Source of the DNA: Pseudomonas syringae CC1557
GTDB taxonomy: Bacteria; Pseudomonadota; Gammaproteobacteria; Pseudomonadales; Pseudomonadaceae
DNA length: 64,000 nucleotides
Direction of reading: 5' to 3'
NCBI RefSeq assembly: GCF_000452705.1
Contig: NZ_CP007014.1
Coordinates: forward strand, 2,356,001-2,420,000
Each line of letters begins with the position of its first letter. Position 1 is the stretch's first letter. Shown here piece by piece: positions 61,911 to 64,000 of this stretch. The notes beneath the pieces were generated by a model. The model had not been told where the DNA came from and searched no databases. It saw only the letters and a program-made list of their open reading frames with translations. Made by a program: the position numbers and the translations under genes.

Positions 61911-62822
61911 TTAGCTACTGGCGTCTCGACCGGCGTTGATGAAGTCCACAAAAGCCCTCAGCGGTGAGGGCAGGTAGCGTCTGCCGTGATAATAAAGGTA
62001 CGGCCCGGTAAAGCGTTGCCACCACGGTTCAAGGATCGGCTCCAGTGCTCCGCTGTCCAGGTGTGGACGCAGCCAGTCTTCGAACAGGTGAACAACGCCC
62101 AGGCCATCCATTGCGCATTGCACCGTCAGGTCAAACGCGCCGCCGATTCTCACAATCAATGGCCCGTTCGGGTCGACCCTGACAACCTCTCCATCACGCT
62201 CGTATTCCCAGGGTGGCAGATTTCCGCTGGGGAACTTGCCTCGCAGGCAAGCATGGCCCAGCAGGTCTCGTGGATGCCCGGGGCGTCCTCTGACATTCAG
62301 ATAAGCGGGTGACGCGGCGGTTGCAAAGCGCTGGAAGCGCGGACCGATCGGCACGGCGATCATGTCCTGCTCGAGACGATCATCGTAACGAATACCCGCA
62401 TCACAGCCTGCCGCGAGCATGTCGACGAAGCTCTCTTCGGTGACCACTTCCAGACGGATATCAGGGTACATCTGCAGAAAGGGCGTGATGATCGACGGCA
62501 GCACCAGTCTGGCGGCGCTGACGGGCACGTTCAGCCTCAAGGTGCCGGAAGGGCGATCACGGAAATCATTGACCACATCCAGCGCGGACTCGACTTCGCC
62601 AAGGGCGGGCACAATGCGCTCCATCAGCTTGGCACCGGCTTCGGTAGGCGCCACGCTGCGCGTTGTACGGTTGAGCAAGCGCACGCCAAGCCTTGATTCC
62701 AGGCGGCGAATCGCATCGCTGAGACTGGAGGCGGATTTGCCGCTGACCCGGGCGGCCTCGCGAAAGCCTCCGGCGTTGACTACCGCGACAAATGCCAGCA
62801 AATCCTGAATGTCTGTATTCAC
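61911..62822 (-). CDS. LysR-family transcriptional regulator
   Basis: A 303-residue regulator with N-terminal HTH (about 1-60, FREAARVSGKSASSLSDAIRRLESRLG) and LysR effector domain (about 90-295, APTEAGAKLMERIVPALGEVESALD). It is divergent from the aldo/keto reductase gene, with 141 bp between starts, so the reductase gene is a likely target. Close to the many uncharacterised LysR-AKR pairs of proteobacteria. Confidence 0.87.
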   Translation of the reverse strand: MNTDIQDLLAFVAVVNAGGFREAARVSGKSASSLSDAIRRLESRLGVRLLNRTTRSVAPTEAGAKLMERIVPALGEVESALDVVNDFRDRPSGTLRLNVPVSAARLVLPSIITPFLQMYPDIRLEVVTEESFVDMLAAGCDAGIRYDDRLEQDMIAVPIGPRFQRFATAASPAYLNVRGRPGHPRDLLGHACLRGKFPSGNLPPWEYERDGEVVRVDPNGPLIVRIGGAFDLTVQCAMDGLGVVHLFEDWLRPHLDSGALEPILEPWWQRFTGPYLYYHGRRYLPSPLRAFVDFINAGRDASS

Positions 62823-62963
62823 GCTTGTCTGCTCGATTTTTTGTATTGAAGGTCTGGTGCGGGCTGTTCTCTGAGCCGTACAGCCTGTGCTGATTGCACC
62901 TGATTATCAACCAGGTGGCCAATGTCTATAGTGCGGCATACACATCGGATCAAGGCGCATGAA

Positions 62964-63827
62964 ATGAGCAATCCAGAAAAGACAGGCACATTCCAGGTGG
63001 GCAACCACCATGTCAATCGCATGGGGTACGGCGCGATGCAACTGGCCGGCCCGGGTGTGTTCGGCCCAGCCAAGGATCCCGAGGCCGCCATTGCGGTGCT
63101 GCGCGAAGCCGTCGCGCAAGGCATCAATCATATTGATACCGCAGATTTTTATGGCCCTCATGTCACCAACACTCTGATTCGCGAAGCACTGCACCCGTAT
63201 GCGGATGACCTGCTGATCGTGACCAAGGTCGGTGCGGTGCGTGGTTCTGATGCTTCATGGAATCCTGCATTCAGTCCGGCAGAGTTGACCCGGGCTGTTC
63301 ACGACAACCTGAAGAACCTCGGCCTGGAAGCGCTCGATGTGGTCAATTTCCGTGCGTGGGGAGATCATCAAGCGCCCGCCGACGGCTCCATCGAAGAACC
63401 GTTCGGCGCGCTGATCAGGCTTCAGGAGCAAGGCCTTATCCGCCATCTGGGATTGAGCAACGTCACGGCGAAACAGATCAAGCAGGCACAGGGCATGGCT
63501 GACATCGTGTGCGTGCAGAATCATTACAACCTGTCTCACCGCTCTGACGAATCGCTGATCGCCGAGCTGAACGAGCAGGGCATTGCCTATGTGCCGTTCT
63601 TCCCGCTGGGTGGTTTTTCGCCTTTGCAGTCACAAACCCTGTCCAGCGTGGCAAGCCGCATGAAAGCGTCGCCGCTGTGTGTCGCACTGGCCTGGCTGCT
63701 GCAACGCTCGCCGAACATCCTGCTGATCCCCGGTACGTCCTCGGTCGCGCATTTGCGCGAGAACCTCAGTGCCAGCGAACTGATCATCGAGCCTGATCTA
63801 CTGGCCGAACTCGATAGGGTGGCCTAG
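62964..63827 (+). CDS. Aldo/keto reductase (YdbC-like)
   Basis: A 287-residue NADPH-dependent reductase of TIM-barrel fold. Catalytic residues D58 (HIDTADFYG), Y63 and K88 (VTKVGAVRG) are present. The usual His of the tetrad (in a LHRP-type strand) is replaced: the strand reads VVNFRAW, which is the form in YdbC-like reductases. C-terminal cofactor motif LLIPGTSSVAHLRENLSA. ATG at 62964 is preferred with AAGGCG upstream; an earlier ATG at 62922 is less likely. The TAG stop is part of the CTAG flank of the adjacent MITE-like element. Confidence 0.87.
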   Translation: MSNPEKTGTFQVGNHHVNRMGYGAMQLAGPGVFGPAKDPEAAIAVLREAVAQGINHIDTADFYGPHVTNTLIREALHPYADDLLIVTKVGAVRGSDASWNPAFSPAELTRAVHDNLKNLGLEALDVVNFRAWGDHQAPADGSIEEPFGALIRLQEQGLIRHLGLSNVTAKQIKQAQGMADIVCVQNHYNLSHRSDESLIAELNEQGIAYVPFFPLGGFSPLQSQTLSSVASRMKASPLCVALAWLLQRSPNILLIPGTSSVAHLRENLSASELIIEPDLLAELDRVA

Positions 63828-63982
63828 GCTCTGTATGTAAAGTGGCTGCGCTCGGTGATGCTGCGTTAAAAACAGGCTCGTGCGCGAGTCCGATCGGAAT
63901 GCTCATTTACAACACGTAGACTCTGCTTCCTCGCCTGTTTTTGCCTTGCCTGACCTTCGCTCGCCGACTTTTCGTACAGAAC
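63828..63982 (+). mobile_element. 155-bp MITE-like element with CTAG flanks
   Basis: No coding sequence. The ends are imperfect inverted repeats of about 49 bp: left GCTCTGTATGTAAAGT, right end (reverse complement) GTTCTGTACGAAAAGT, and the inner AAAAACAGGC is identical. It is flanked by CTAG on both sides (63824-63827, 63983-63986), the 4-bp target duplication typical of IS5-type elements. Confidence 0.7.
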
Positions 63983-64000
63983 CTAGACCAACACAGCTGC

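Overview
The window looks like chromosomal DNA of a fluorescent pseudomonad, most likely the Pseudomonas syringae group. This is inferred from the high G+C coding style, the gene families present (serralysin, beta-propeller phytase, MocR and LysR regulators, a two-partner secretion locus of about 18 kb) and degenerate copies of a REP-like repeat. Species is not proven from the window alone.

Left part (1-8.5 kb): the 5' part of an RlhA-type U32 protein; a cobalamin-riboswitch-controlled ABC importer (three genes, minus strand); a three-gene operon of a membrane-anchored histidine phosphatase, a PAP2 phosphatase and an orphan OmpR-type regulator; and an AraC regulator with a degenerate GGDEF protein.

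8.9-15.5 kb: a coherent five-gene operon of TonB-dependent receptor, double-domain beta-propeller phytase, and its own TolQ/ExbB-, TolR/ExbD- and TonB-like energiser. A good Pho-box match lies upstream, so this reads as a phosphate-starvation-induced phytate scavenging system. A tRNA-Asn, a terminator, a REP-like repeat and a possible 27-residue membrane protein follow.

16.2-30.9 kb: a MocR-type regulator; a SulP anion transporter whose leader has a strong promoter, an 11-codon ORF ending Pro-Pro-stop and alternative hairpins; a two-component system divergent from an RND efflux operon that also carries a MipA/OmpV protein; a glutamate-carboxypeptidase-like M20 enzyme; a VOC protein; and a LysR regulator.

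31.1-49.75 kb: a contact-dependent inhibition locus (cdiB-cdiA-cdiI order). CdiA has 5404 residues with a TPS domain, FHA repeats including exact 930-bp tandem units, an AT-rich mid-protein module at the place of the receptor-binding region, a DUF637/pretoxin region and an AT-rich C-terminal toxin that resembles polymorphic toxin type 30. A small immunity candidate follows 2 bp later, then a possible orphan toxin-tail fragment.

50-64 kb: a GST-like protein, a soluble GAF histidine kinase, a stand-alone serralysin, and a probable catabolic operon (amidase, DeoR regulator, M20 carbamoylase-type hydrolase, two choline-kinase-like phosphotransferases, a small membrane protein and an SSS symporter) whose substrate I cannot name. 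A LysR regulator is divergent from an aldo/keto reductase gene. A 155-bp MITE-like element with CTAG flanks lies exactly at the reductase stop codon.
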